Source of the DNA: Pseudomonadota bacterium
Lineage (GTDB): Bacteria > Pseudomonadota > Gammaproteobacteria > Burkholderiales > Burkholderiaceae_C
DNA length: 64,000 nt
Assembly: GCA_029779845.1 (NCBI GenBank)
Contig: JAKOZT010000092.1
Coordinates: forward strand, 62,001-126,000
Reading direction: 5' to 3'
A model generated the notes under the pieces. That model ran no database searches. It was not told the origin of the DNA and saw only the letters and a list, made by a program, of their open reading frames with translations. A program made the translations under genes and the position numbers. This document shows positions 55,461 to 64,000 of this stretch, piece after piece (within the stretch, counting starts at the first letter, position 1; each line of letters begins with the position of its first letter).

Positions 55461-56375
55461 ATGACTTCCCCTGCCCTCGCTGCCGGCGCGCCGCGCGCCG
55501 AGCCCTTGTCCACGCTGCTGCTGTTGTGCCTCGCCGCCACCTGGCTGATCTGGGGCTCGACCTATCTGGCGATCAAGTTCGCGCTGCTGAGCCTGCCGCC
55601 CTTCTTCCAGATGGGCACGCGCTTCCTCGCCGCCGGCGCGCTGCTGATCGCCTGGATGCGCTGGCGCGGCGCGGCCTGGCCGACGCGCACGCAGTGGCGC
55701 AACGCGCTGGTGGTTGGCGCGCTGATGCTCGGCGGCGGCATGGGCGGCACCGCGATGGCCGAGACCAGCGTCGGCTCCGGGCTGGTGGTGGCCTTCATCG
55801 CGGTGGTGCCGCTGATGATCGCGGCGCTCAATCTTCTGTGGGGCATCAAGCCCGGGCGGCTCGAACTCGCCGGCATCGTCGTCGGCCTGGCCGGCGTGCT
55901 GATGCTGACGCAGGGCGCCGGCTTCCAGGCCTCGCCGGCCGGGCTGGCGGCGATCGCGATCGCCTGCCTGACCTGGTCGGTGGGCAGCGTGCTGAGCCAG
56001 CGCAGCCTGCCGCTCGCGCCCGGCGCGATGGGCTTCGCCAGCGAGATGCTGTGCGGCGGCGCGGTGCTGATGGCGCTCTCGCTGGCCGCCGGCGAGCGGC
56101 CGCAGTGGCCGCCGCAGCCGGCCGCCGTGGCGGCGTGGGTCTACCTCGTCGTGGCCGGGTCGCTGATCGCGTTCAACGCCTACATGCACTTGCTCGCCCA
56201 TGCCAGCGCCGGGCTGGCGTCGAGCTACACCTTCGTCAACCCGGTGATCGCGATGCTGCTCGGCGTGGCGGTGCTGGGCGAGGCGGTCAGCGGCTTCGAG
56301 TGGGCCGCCGCCGGCGTGGTGCTGGTGGGCGTGGTGCTGATGCTGCGCGGGGCGGCGCTCAAGCGCGCTGCTTGA
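55461..56375 (+). CDS. EamA/DMT family transporter
   Basis: 304 residues with ten hydrophobic helices in two EamA repeats. WLIWGSTYLAIKFALLSLPP near residue 30, GGGMGGTAMAETSVGSGLVV, and the second-repeat ending ASSYTFVNPVIAMLLGVAVLGE are typical of the YedA-like exporter subgroup. The substrate is not known. ATG at 55461 is chosen. It ends 17 bases into the convergent TPP enzyme gene. Confidence 0.9.
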   Translation: MTSPALAAGAPRAEPLSTLLLLCLAATWLIWGSTYLAIKFALLSLPPFFQMGTRFLAAGALLIAWMRWRGAAWPTRTQWRNALVVGALMLGGGMGGTAMAETSVGSGLVVAFIAVVPLMIAALNLLWGIKPGRLELAGIVVGLAGVLMLTQGAGFQASPAGLAAIAIACLTWSVGSVLSQRSLPLAPGAMGFASEMLCGGAVLMALSLAAGERPQWPPQPAAVAAWVYLVVAGSLIAFNAYMHLLAHASAGLASSYTFVNPVIAMLLGVAVLGEAVSGFEWAAAGVVLVGVVLMLRGAALKRAA

Positions 56376-58056
56376 GAGCGGCCTCGCGGATCGCGCCGAG
56401 CGTCGCGCGCGTGGTGCTGACTTCGCTGGCGAGCTTCAGGTGGATCAGCGTGGGCGTGCCGGCGGCCAGCGCTGCGCGGAACGCCGGCTCGAACTCATCC
56501 GTGCGCTCCACCTTCGCCGCGTTCCAGCCGTAGGCCCGCGCCAGCGCGGCGAAGTCGGGGTTGAACAGGTCGCTGCCACACACCCGCCCCGGGTACTCGC
56601 GCTCCTGGTGCATGCGGATCGTGCCGTAGGTACCGTTGTCGACGACGAGGCTGATCAGCTTGCGCGCGCCGTAGCCGGTGGCGGTGGCGAGTTCCTGACC
56701 GGTCATCAGGAAATCGCCGTCGCCGGCGACGTTGATCACCGTGCGCTCGGGGTAAAGCAACGAGGCTGCGACTGCCGCCGGCACGCCATAGCCCATCGCG
56801 CCCGAGGTCGGCGCGAGCTGGGTGCGGCCGTGGTGTTGCAGGCCACGGTAGCGAACGTAGCGATGCAGCCAGCCGCTGAAGTTGCCGGCGCCGTTGGTGA
56901 AGACGGCGTCTTCGGGCGCGAGGCGTTCGACTGTCAGCATCACCTGCGCCATGTCGAGCGGCTCCACCGGCTGCGGCACGCGGTTGGCGGCGAAGTCGGC
57001 GGAGGCCGCTTCGCTCCACGCCGACCACGCGAGCGACGGCGGCGCGGCCAGCGCCTCCAGCGCCTTGGCCGCGTTGTTCACCGAGGCTTGCAGCAGCAGA
57101 TCGGCGGCGTAGACGCGCCCGAGCTCTTCCGCGCCGGCATGGAGGTGCACGAGCTTCTGCTTCGGCCGCGGCGCTTCGAGCAGCATGTAGCCGCCGGTGG
57201 TCATCTCGCCGAGGCGCACGCCCAGCGCGATCACCAGGTCGGCCTCGCGGATGCGCGTGGCCAGCTTCGGATTGATGCCGATGCCGACATCGCCGGCATA
57301 GAGCGGATGGTGGTTGTCGAACGTGTCCTGGAAGCGGAAGCCGCAGCCCACCGGCAGTTGCCAGTTCTCGGCGAAGCGTTGCAAGGCGCGCGCGCCCTCG
57401 GCGTCCCAGCCGCCACCACCGGCGATCACGAAGGGCCGCTGCGCCTGCACGAGCAGCGCGCGCAGATCGCGCAGCGCACCCGGCGCCGGCCAGGCCTGCG
57501 CCGGCTCGACACGCGGCAGCACCGGCGCAGCGGTGTGCGTGGTCAGCAGGTCTTCGGGCAGCACGATCACCACCGGCCCGGGCCGGCCCTGCAGCGCGGT
57601 GTGGAAGGCACGCGCCACGTACTCGGGCAGGCGGTCCGCGCTCTGCGCCTCGCCCACCCACTTCGCCATGCCCAGCGTGCCGGGGCCGAACACCTGCCGG
57701 TAGTCGAGTTCCTGGAAGGCCTCGCGGTCGCGCTGGTCACTCGCCACCTGGCCGACGAACAGGATCAGCGGCGTGCTGTCCTGGAACGCGGTGTGCAGCC
57801 CGATCGACGCATTGGTCGCCCCCGGCCCGCGCGTCACGAAGCAGATGCCCGGCCGGCCGCTGAGCTTGCCCTGCGCTTCGGCCATGAAAGCGGCGCCACC
57901 CTCCTGGCGGCAGGCGACGAAGCGGATGCGCTCGCGGTGTTCGTGGAAGCCGTCGAGCACCGCGAGGTAACTCTCGCCGGGCACGCCGAAGGCGGTGTTG
58001 ACGCCCTGTGCGATCAGGGCTTCGACGAGGGCGTGGCCGGCAAGGCGTTGACTCAT
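56359..58056 (-). CDS. Thiamine-diphosphate-dependent enzyme, acetolactate synthase-like
   Basis: 565 residues. The N-terminal PYR domain has GVNTAFGVPGESYLAVLD and the catalytic Glu in RFVACRQEGGAAFMAEA near residue 51; the central domain shows VIAGGGGWDAEGA; the PP domain has the TPP motif GDGDFLMTGQELATATGYGARK-type spacing and VDNGTYGTIRMHQE. It is not a clear IlvB, as no small subunit follows, so acetolactate synthase, oxalyl-CoA or other decarboxylase activity is possible. It overlaps the MFS gene by four bases, which ties the two functionally. Confidence 0.88.
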   Translation of the reverse strand: MSQRLAGHALVEALIAQGVNTAFGVPGESYLAVLDGFHEHRERIRFVACRQEGGAAFMAEAQGKLSGRPGICFVTRGPGATNASIGLHTAFQDSTPLILFVGQVASDQRDREAFQELDYRQVFGPGTLGMAKWVGEAQSADRLPEYVARAFHTALQGRPGPVVIVLPEDLLTTHTAAPVLPRVEPAQAWPAPGALRDLRALLVQAQRPFVIAGGGGWDAEGARALQRFAENWQLPVGCGFRFQDTFDNHHPLYAGDVGIGINPKLATRIREADLVIALGVRLGEMTTGGYMLLEAPRPKQKLVHLHAGAEELGRVYAADLLLQASVNNAAKALEALAAPPSLAWSAWSEAASADFAANRVPQPVEPLDMAQVMLTVERLAPEDAVFTNGAGNFSGWLHRYVRYRGLQHHGRTQLAPTSGAMGYGVPAAVAASLLYPERTVINVAGDGDFLMTGQELATATGYGARKLISLVVDNGTYGTIRMHQEREYPGRVCGSDLFNPDFAALARAYGWNAAKVERTDEFEPAFRAALAAGTPTLIHLKLASEVSTTRATLGAIREAALKQRA

Positions 58057-59306
58057 GCGGCCATTTTCGCCGCCAGCGACTGCGTCTTCGCCACCCGCGC
58101 GCCGACCAGCGCCGCCGAGACCACGCCGCACACCAGCGCCAGCGCCGCACCGATGAACACGCCCGAGGGCGAGCCGCGGTCGAGGATGGCGCCGAACACC
58201 GGCGCGGCGAGCGCGAAGCCCAGATCCAGCCCCGAGTACACCGTGCCGTAGACGCGCCCGGTGGCGCCGGGCGGGGCGGCGCGCTTGATCAGCATGTCGC
58301 GCGAGGGGCCGGCGAGGCCCGTGCCGAAGCCGGCCAGCGCCGTCACCGCCGCGGCCAGCAACCCTGGCAGGCCCGGCAGGCTGGCGAGGAAGAACAGCGC
58401 CGCCGCGCCGAGCAGGCAGGCGCCGATGATGCGCTCCAGCCGCTCGCCGCGCGCGGCGAGGAAGCCGCCCACCACCATGCCGGCGGCGCCGCACAGCATG
58501 AAGCCGGTGACGACGAAGGAGGTGATGGTCAGCGGCAGGCCGTGCAGCTTCTGCAGGGCCGGGCCGGCGAAGCTCTGCACCGCCGAGAGCGCGCAGGTCG
58601 ACCAGAAGAAGAACGAGAAGCACAGCCACACCGAGGGCAGGCGCAGGAAGGCGAGCGGGTGTTCGGCCCTCGCCGCGCCTGCGGCCTTGGCGGCGGCGTG
58701 CGGCCAGGTGCCGCTGCGGTCGTCGATGGCGTGGCGGTTGACGATCATCGTCGCCAGCACGAACAGCGCCCACAGCGCCGCGCCCGCCGCGGCCCAGCGC
58801 CACGAGCCGCTCGCCGCGGTGATCGTCGCCATGAACACCGGCGCGGCGGCCCAGCCGAGGTTGCCGGTGATGCCGTGCACCGAGAAGGCATGGCCCAGGC
58901 GCGCCTGCGAGACGCGCTTGTTGAGGATGGTGAAATCGACCGGGTGGAAGGGCGAGTTGCCCAGCCCGGCCAGCGCCGCCGCCAGCATCAGCCCGGCATA
59001 GCCCTGCGCGCCGGCCGCGGCGAGCCCGGCCAGCACGAAGCACGACAGCGCGACGAAGAGCACCGGCCGCGCGCCGACACGGTCGACCAGGAAACCGGCC
59101 AGCGCCTGCCCGAAGCCCGAGATCACGAAGAAGGTGCTGACCAGCAGGCCGAGTTCCGAGTAGCTCAGGCCGAAGTCGCGGATGAACAGCGGGAACAGCG
59201 GCGGCAACAGCATGTGGAAAAAATGCGAGGTGCCGTGCGCCAGGCCGATCAGGCCGATGGTGCGGGCGTCGTCGCGCAGGGAGGCGGAGGGAGGCGTCAT
59301 CGTCAT
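58053..59306 (-). CDS. MFS transporter (FSR-like)
   Basis: 417 residues with twelve hydrophobic segments. GLAHGTSHFFHMLLPPLFPLFIRDF at the start and AGFLVDRVGARPVLFVAL after TM2 match the fosmidomycin-resistance (FSR)-like group of MFS proteins. It overlaps the TPP enzyme gene by four bases downstream. The AraC regulator gene is divergent, 70 bases away, and probably controls this pair. Confidence 0.9.
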   Translation of the reverse strand: MTMTPPSASLRDDARTIGLIGLAHGTSHFFHMLLPPLFPLFIRDFGLSYSELGLLVSTFFVISGFGQALAGFLVDRVGARPVLFVALSCFVLAGLAAAGAQGYAGLMLAAALAGLGNSPFHPVDFTILNKRVSQARLGHAFSVHGITGNLGWAAAPVFMATITAASGSWRWAAAGAALWALFVLATMIVNRHAIDDRSGTWPHAAAKAAGAARAEHPLAFLRLPSVWLCFSFFFWSTCALSAVQSFAGPALQKLHGLPLTITSFVVTGFMLCGAAGMVVGGFLAARGERLERIIGACLLGAAALFFLASLPGLPGLLAAAVTALAGFGTGLAGPSRDMLIKRAAPPGATGRVYGTVYSGLDLGFALAAPVFGAILDRGSPSGVFIGAALALVCGVVSAALVGARVAKTQSLAAKMAA

Positions 59307-59376
59307 CGGCGCACTGTAGGCGGCCCGGGCACGGCGCGGTTACGATAGAAAGCCAATCTCTGTCGAGATCCCGCCA

Positions 59377-60204
59377 ATGCCGAACGCCCTGCGCTCCCGC
59401 CGCACCAGTGTCTTGCCGATCGACCCGCTGGCCTATGCCCCCACGCCGGCGCGGCCGCTGCGCGCCAAGCTGCGCCGGCTCGCGGCGGCCACGCAGGTGG
59501 TGCCGCACAGCCACCCGTGGGCGCAGGTGGCCATGTCGGCCACCGGCGTGATCCGCATGCAGGCCGGGCGCAGCACCTACCTCGTGCCGCCGACGCGCGC
59601 GCTGTGGATCCCGCCGGGCGTGGAGCACGTGGTCACCGTGGTGGAAGACGCCGAGATCCGCACGCTGTACGTGCACCCGAGCGCGCGTTTTCTCGGCGAC
59701 GACGGCGAAACGCCCTTCCAGCGCTGGCCCGAGTGCCGCGTGCTGGAGGTGTCGCCGCTGCTGCGCGAGCTGGTCGCGCACCTCGACAGCGCGCCCGGCG
59801 GCCAGACGGCCAGCGAGCGCGAGGCCTGCCTGGCCGCGCTGATCCTCGACGAACTGCGCCGCGCCGCGCCGGTGAAGCTGGGCATCGAGCTGCCGGCGGA
59901 CAAGCGCCTGCGCCAGCTGTGCGAGGCGGTGCTCGACGCGCCGGCGCGCTGGAGCACGCTGGAGGAATGGTCGCGCGAGGCCGGCGCCAGCCCGCGCACG
60001 GTGGCGCGCCTGTTCCGCAGCGAGCTGGGCACGAGCTTCGTGCAGTGGCGCCAGCAGGTGCTGCTGTCGCACGCGGTGGCGCTGGCGGCGCGCAAGCTGC
60101 CGATGGCGACCATCGCCGCCGAGCTCGGCTACGCCAGCGCGAGCGCCTTCACGGCGATGGTGCGGCGCACGCTGGGTGCGCCTCCGACCCAGTTCTTCGC
60201 CTGA
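59377..60204 (+). CDS. AraC family regulator (NimR-like)
   Basis: 275 residues. The N-terminal cupin shows VVPHSHPWAQVAMSATGVI and LVPPTRALWIPPGVEHVVTV, typical of the NimR/YdeO-like AraC group that controls an adjacent MFS exporter. The DNA-binding part holds WSTLEEWSREAGASPRTVARLFR and PMATIAAELGYASASAFTAMVRR. In E. coli NimR represses the neighbouring nimT exporter, so control of the divergent MFS gene is the natural reading. Confidence 0.92.
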   Translation: MPNALRSRRTSVLPIDPLAYAPTPARPLRAKLRRLAAATQVVPHSHPWAQVAMSATGVIRMQAGRSTYLVPPTRALWIPPGVEHVVTVVEDAEIRTLYVHPSARFLGDDGETPFQRWPECRVLEVSPLLRELVAHLDSAPGGQTASEREACLAALILDELRRAAPVKLGIELPADKRLRQLCEAVLDAPARWSTLEEWSREAGASPRTVARLFRSELGTSFVQWRQQVLLSHAVALAARKLPMATIAAELGYASASAFTAMVRRTLGAPPTQFFA

Positions 60205-60217
60205 CGGCACCCGGCCG

Positions 60218-60237
60218 GCCCCCGCGCCTGCGGGGGC
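60218..60237 (+). terminator. GC hairpin after the AraC gene
   Basis: GCCCCCGC pairs perfectly with GCGGGGGC around a GCCT loop, 14 bases after the AraC stop codon. There is no T-run, so it may only slow polymerase or protect the 3' end. The remaining bases to 60360 show no gene. Confidence 0.35.
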
Positions 60238-60360
60238 GCGTGGCGCGGCCCCGACACACGTCTTGCAACAGATCTTCCATCCGCGTCGAAAATGGCGCGT
60301 TGCACTTGAACTTAGGCTGAACGCCGACGCAGAAACGGCGCGCGGCCGCGGAGGAACACC

Positions 60361-61635
60361 ATGCTCAAGTCCCTGTTCGGCGAGCTCGGCCCGGCGGAAG
60401 ACCCGCGCCTGCGCGCCGCCACCGCCGACGAGACCGACGGCGGCTTCGCCGCCACCGCCATCCTCGAGAGCGTGGCCACCGAGGTCAACGAACGCGGCCA
60501 GATCGTCGACCGGCACCTGCGCGACCTCGTCGTCACCGGCTCGCCGGCCGCGGCGATCCGCGAGCACTTCGCCGCCACGCGCGCCGACCTGGGCACCGCG
60601 ACGCGCCAGATCACCCTGCTCGATCCGACCGGCGTGTGGGCCTCGGCAGTGATCAAGGCGCTGTCGGACGCCGGCGGCCAGCCGGTCGAGCGATTGCATC
60701 TGCGCGAGCACACCACGCTGAAGACGCTGGCGATGATCGAGCGCACCGCCCTCGTGCGCCGCCACGAGGAGAAGCTCAACCTCTACCACGCCGACGTGCG
60801 CGCGCCGGGCCAGGACACCGCCGAGATCCCGGTGGCGCTGATGGAGCGCAGCCACCTCACCGCGGTGATCGTCGGGCCGATGCAGCCGCACGCGATCGAC
60901 GCGCTGCTCGCCGCGCTGGCCGACGCGACGCAGCTGCCCGGCTGGCGCTGCCCCAACCTGCTGTTCATGCTGCCGCCCAACGCGGTGTGGATCGCCAACA
61001 AGATCGCCGCCACGCCCTGGCCGCAGCGCGTGAACGTGCATGTGATCGACGAGCCGCTGATCAGCGCCTCGGCGGTGTGGAACGCGATGCTGGGCATCTG
61101 GAACCTCGTCAAGCTGCAGCCGGCGTGGGACGCGCCGGCCGTGGCCGCCGCGGCGGCCAGGCCCGAGTTCCCCTTCAAGGTGGCCGATCTGTCGCGGCCC
61201 GCGCCGGGCGCCATCGCTGCGGCTGCCGTGGCGCCGCCGGTGGCGCGCCTGGGCCGCGCGGTGCTCGACCCGGCGCGCGCGCACCAGGCGCTGGCCGACA
61301 TGCTGCCGCTCGAAGGCCTGCTCGGCAGCGCGGCGGTGGATGCCAGCAACGGCCTGGTGCTGGCGCGCGAGCTGCGCGAGGACCAGCCGGTGGACATGGA
61401 CGTGATCGGCGCGGCCTGCGCGCAGATCCTGCGCGAGCACCGCCAGAGTTCCAGCGCGATGGGCCTGGGCGGCCCGGTCGAGGAGATCATGACCGGCACC
61501 GGCGCGCGCCAGATGGTGATGCGCGTGATCTCGCGCTACCCCGACGTGTTCGTCGTCTGCCTGCTCGACCGCCAGCGCACCAATCTGCCGCTGGCGCGCT
61601 ACAAGCTGATGGAACTCGACAAGACCCTGCTCTGA
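60361..61635 (+). CDS. Uncharacterised protein with Roadblock/LC7-like C-terminal domain
   Basis: 424 residues. I do not recognise a characterised homologue. Residues 80-255 look like an alternating alpha/beta fold: [16 protein letters not shown] then [39 protein letters not shown] and [13 protein letters not shown] linker follows, and the last 120 residues ([21 protein letters not shown], then [19 protein letters not shown]) resemble a Roadblock/LC7 (MglB-like) domain. There is no signal peptide. GGAGG precedes the ATG by five bases. It stands alone before nadA with a 25-base gap, so co-transcription with nadA is possible. Confidence 0.75.
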   Translation: MLKSLFGELGPAEDPRLRAATADETDGGFAATAILESVATEVNERGQIVDRHLRDLVVTGSPAAAIREHFAATRADLGTATRQITLLDPTGVWASAVIKALSDAGGQPVERLHLREHTTLKTLAMIERTALVRRHEEKLNLYHADVRAPGQDTAEIPVALMERSHLTAVIVGPMQPHAIDALLAALADATQLPGWRCPNLLFMLPPNAVWIANKIAATPWPQRVNVHVIDEPLISASAVWNAMLGIWNLVKLQPAWDAPAVAAAAARPEFPFKVADLSRPAPGAIAAAAVAPPVARLGRAVLDPARAHQALADMLPLEGLLGSAAVDASNGLVLARELREDQPVDMDVIGAACAQILREHRQSSSAMGLGGPVEEIMTGTGARQMVMRVISRYPDVFVVCLLDRQRTNLPLARYKLMELDKTLL

Positions 61636-61660
61636 TTCCCTCTGGCCTAACATTCGGGCC

Positions 61661-62767
61661 ATGAGCCAGGTTCTTTTCGACTACACAAAACAGGACGCCA
61701 GCGGCGCCAGCTGCACTGCGCACGCCTGGGCCAAGGTGCCGCCGGCGCTGACGAGCGACGAGCGCCGCGAGTGGAAGGCGCGCGCCGCCGCGCTGCTGAA
61801 GCAGCACGGTGCGGTGCTGGTGGCGCACTACTACGTCGACGGCGACTTGCAGGATCTCGCGCTCGAGACCGGCGGCTGCGTCTCCGATTCGCTCGAGATG
61901 GCGCGCTTCGGCCGCGACCACGCGGCCAGGACGCTGGTGGTGGCCGGCGTGCGCTTCATGGGCGAATCGGCCAAGATCCTCTCGCCCGACAAGCGCGTGC
62001 TGATGCCCGATCTCGACGCCACCTGCTCGCTCGACCTCGGCTGCCCGCCCGACCAGTTCGCCGCCTTCTGCGATGCGCACCCGGACCGCACCGTGGTCGT
62101 CTACGCCAACACCAGCGCCGCGGTGAAGGCGCGCGCCGACTGGATGGTGACGAGCTCCTGCGCGCTGCAGATCGTCAACCACCTGAAGGCGCGCGGCGAG
62201 AAGATCCTGTGGGCGCCGGACCGCCACCTCGGCCGCTACATCCAGGAGCAAACCGGTGCCGACATGCTCTCGTGGCACGGCGAGTGCATCGTGCACGACG
62301 AGTTCAAGGGCCTGGAACTGGAACTGCTGCGCAAGGAGCACCCCGACGCCAAGGTGCTGGTGCACCCCGAGTCGCCCCAGAGCGTGGTGGCGCTGGCCGA
62401 CGTGGTGGGCTCGACCACGCAGATCCTCAACGCGGTGCTCAAGAGCGACGCCGAAACCTTCATCATCGCCACCGACAACGGCCTGATGCACCGCATGCGC
62501 CAGCTCGCACCCGGCAAGACGCTGCTGGAAGCACCCACCGCGGGCCGCAGCGCCACCTGCAAGAGCTGCGCGCACTGCCCGTGGATGGCGATGAACGGCC
62601 TGCAAGGCGTGGTGCACACGCTGGAGACCGGCGACGGCGAGATCCACGTCGAAGAAGACATCCGCGCCAAGGCGCTCGGCTGCATCGAGCGCATGCTCGA
62701 CTTCACCGCCAAGAACGCCGCCGCGCTGGCGCAGCCGGCCTTCGTGAAAAACATCGGCCCGGCCTGA
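61661..62767 (+). CDS. nadA: Quinolinate synthase
   Basis: 368 residues. The iminoaspartate-binding [17 protein letters not shown] and SDSLEMARF segments, the cluster Cys residues in [13 protein letters not shown] and the C-terminal [15 protein letters not shown] identify NadA of the [4Fe-4S] type. It condenses iminoaspartate with dihydroxyacetone phosphate to quinolinate. nadC follows after five bases. The nadB gene for L-aspartate oxidase is not in the window. Confidence 0.97.
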   Translation: MSQVLFDYTKQDASGASCTAHAWAKVPPALTSDERREWKARAAALLKQHGAVLVAHYYVDGDLQDLALETGGCVSDSLEMARFGRDHAARTLVVAGVRFMGESAKILSPDKRVLMPDLDATCSLDLGCPPDQFAAFCDAHPDRTVVVYANTSAAVKARADWMVTSSCALQIVNHLKARGEKILWAPDRHLGRYIQEQTGADMLSWHGECIVHDEFKGLELELLRKEHPDAKVLVHPESPQSVVALADVVGSTTQILNAVLKSDAETFIIATDNGLMHRMRQLAPGKTLLEAPTAGRSATCKSCAHCPWMAMNGLQGVVHTLETGDGEIHVEEDIRAKALGCIERMLDFTAKNAAALAQPAFVKNIGPA

Positions 62768-62772
62768 TCACC

Positions 62773-63642
62773 ATGATGTTCGACGTCAACGAGACCTTGG
62801 AGCAGGCGCGCGCGCGCAACATCCGCGACGCGCTCGCCGAAGACATCGGCCGGCAGGACTGGACCGCCAAGCTCGTGCCCGAAGCGCAGCGCGTGCGCGC
62901 GCGCGTGATCGTGCGCGAAGACGCGGTGCTGTGCGGCCGCGACTGGTTCGACGGCACGCTGCACGCGCTCGACGCCGAGGCACGCATCACATGGATGGCC
63001 GACGAAGGCGCGCGCGTGAAGGCCGGCGCGACACTGTGCGAGATCGAAGCCAACGCACGCGCCCTGCTCTCGGCCGAACGGCCGGCGCTGAACTTCCTGC
63101 AGCTGCTCTCAGCCACGGCGACGCTGACGCGCGCGCACGTCGACGCGATCGCCGGCGCCTCGCCGAACCCGAAAGGCTGCGCCATCCTCGACACGCGCAA
63201 GACGCTGCCCGGCCTGCGCCAGGCTCAGAAGTACGCGGTGCGCAGCGGCGGCGGGCGCAACCAGCGCCTCGCGCTGTGGCACGGCATCCTGATCAAGGAG
63301 AACCACATCGCGGCAGCCGGCGGCATCGCCCAGGTGCTGGCGCAGGCGCGCGCGCTGAACGCCGGCGTGGAGATCCAGATCGAGGTGGAGACGCTCGCGC
63401 AATTGAAGGAGGCGCTCGACCACGGCGCCGCCAGCGTGCTGCTCGACAACTTCGACCTCGCCGCGATGCGCGAGGCGGTGGCGCTGAACGCCGGGCGCGC
63501 CGAGCTGGAGGTGTCGGGCGGCGTGCTGCTGGAGCAGCTGCGCGACATCGCCGCCACCGGCGTGGACCGCATCTCGGTCGGCGCGCTGACCAAGAACGTG
63601 CACGCGGTCGATCTGTCGATGCGGGTGATCGAGCGGCTCTGA
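62773..63642 (+). CDS. nadC: Nicotinate-nucleotide pyrophosphorylase (carboxylating)
   Basis: 289 residues. The active-site Arg/Lys pattern ILDTRKTLPGLRQAQKYAVRSGGGRNQR is split near residue 135, followed by LWHGILIKENHI, IEVETLAQLKEAL and SVLLDNFD, and GVDRISVGALTK near the end. It converts quinolinate and PRPP to nicotinate mononucleotide. An ATG one codon downstream is also possible. A hairpin terminator follows the stop codon. Confidence 0.97.
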   Translation: MMFDVNETLEQARARNIRDALAEDIGRQDWTAKLVPEAQRVRARVIVREDAVLCGRDWFDGTLHALDAEARITWMADEGARVKAGATLCEIEANARALLSAERPALNFLQLLSATATLTRAHVDAIAGASPNPKGCAILDTRKTLPGLRQAQKYAVRSGGGRNQRLALWHGILIKENHIAAAGGIAQVLAQARALNAGVEIQIEVETLAQLKEALDHGAASVLLDNFDLAAMREAVALNAGRAELEVSGGVLLEQLRDIAATGVDRISVGALTKNVHAVDLSMRVIERL

Positions 63643-63667
63643 AAAGCGCGGCATCAGCGGCGCTTTT
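63642..63667 (+). terminator. Intrinsic terminator after nadC
   Basis: AAAAGCGC (63642-63649) pairs with GCGCTTTT (63660-63667) around a ten-base loop. The arm ends in four T residues, so RNA polymerase leaving nadC would meet a stem plus U-tract. The A-rich left arm makes it nearly symmetrical. Confidence 0.7.
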
Positions 63668-63707
63668 CTGCCCTTCGCCTGGGCCGCCGGCCCGGACACT
63701 GCGGGCC

Positions 63708-63995
63708 ATGAGCGCCGATTTCACCTCGATCCACAACTTCCACGAACGGGCCGTGTTCGAGGCCGTCGAGACGCGCGCCAAGCGCTTCGCGCACCTCGCC
63801 ACGCCCGAGCTGCTGGCCGACATCGCCTGCGTGGCGCTGAACCGCCTGCCGCCGCGCTACATCCGCCACGAGGTGGATTTCGCCTTCTACCTGACCGACA
63901 AGGAACGCGCCGCCAACGCCCGCCTGGTGGCCGAGGCCGTGCAGTTCGCCTTCGAGTTCGTGCAGGCGCGCCGGGCGATGAAGGCGCGCGCCTGA
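63708..63995 (+). CDS. ComFB-like late competence family protein
   Basis: 95 residues. LADIACVALNRLPPRYIRHEVDFAFYLTD is the family pattern (the part YIRHEVDFAFYLT near residue 50 is the strongest), with helical ends. ComFB proteins in Bacillus belong to the comF operon; their role elsewhere is unclear, although some cyanobacterial members bind cyclic di-nucleotides. The ATG at 63708 follows a GC-rich leader after the nadC terminator. The gene closes the window. Confidence 0.75.
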   Translation: MSADFTSIHNFHERAVFEAVETRAKRFAHLATPELLADIACVALNRLPPRYIRHEVDFAFYLTDKERAANARLVAEAVQFAFEFVQARRAMKARA

Positions 63996-64000
63996 GGCCC

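Overview
The window is a high-GC, densely packed chromosomal segment of a betaproteobacterium, most likely a Burkholderiales member of the Rubrivivax/Leptothrix/Methylibium type. The placement is inferred from gene content and order (guaB–guaA near ratA/rnfH/smpB, ompR–envZ beside ispDF and mfd, phaR and 3-hydroxybutyrate dehydrogenase for polyhydroxybutyrate) and from the strong GC bias of codon third positions. No rRNA gene, phage or CRISPR array is present. There is one tRNA gene (tRNA-Val, GAC).

Region 1 (about 1-8250) looks accessory. It holds a partial flavin dehydrogenase, a MarC membrane protein, a decayed MscS channel fragment, a small-membrane-protein/MFS pair, a two-component system of the NtrC type with a neighbouring secreted protein preceded by a sigma-54 promoter and a dyad, a GNAT acetyltransferase and an apparent IS5-type transposase remnant. 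Region 2 (8261-17126) is core: guaB–MFS–guaA, a DUF4124 protein, rnfH–ratA divergent from smpB, metC and rimO. The 3' end of smpB has been rewritten by an 85-bp duplication or insertion.

Region 3 (17200-23200) holds the most unusual genes: a 1104-residue SARP/BTAD-type ATPase regulator followed by a lipoprotein that fuses three Ig-like domains, a Bug/TctC solute-binding domain, a fourth Ig-like domain and a monohaem cytochrome c. A GC-rich block with a 21-bp perfect inverted repeat follows. Region 4 (23197-26638) carries a GST, phaR, selD and an egtD without egtB.

Region 5 (26650-37840) is a cobalamin uptake and salvage operon led by a B12 riboswitch: btuB, cobU, btuF, btuC, btuD, cbiB, a cobD-type PLP enzyme, cobQ, cobT, cobS and cobC. 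Most junctions overlap by 1-4 bases. The genes would import corrinoids, amidate the ring, attach the aminopropanol arm, activate the lower base and join the two. No corrinoid adenosyltransferase gene is in the cluster.

Region 6 (37924-51125) contains tRNA-Val, an alpha/beta hydrolase–relA pair, 3-hydroxybutyrate dehydrogenase, a SIMPL protein, ompR–envZ with an intrinsic terminator between them, ispD–ispF, mfd, a DUF433/DUF5615 toxin-antitoxin pair and serB. Region 7 (51117-64000) mixes regulators with metabolism: a CMD-family protein and an AraC regulator, TrpB2, an RraA-like protein with an Lrp regulator, an EamA transporter, a TPP enzyme–MFS pair next to an AraC regulator, an uncharacterised Roadblock-like protein, nadA, nadC and a ComFB-like protein.
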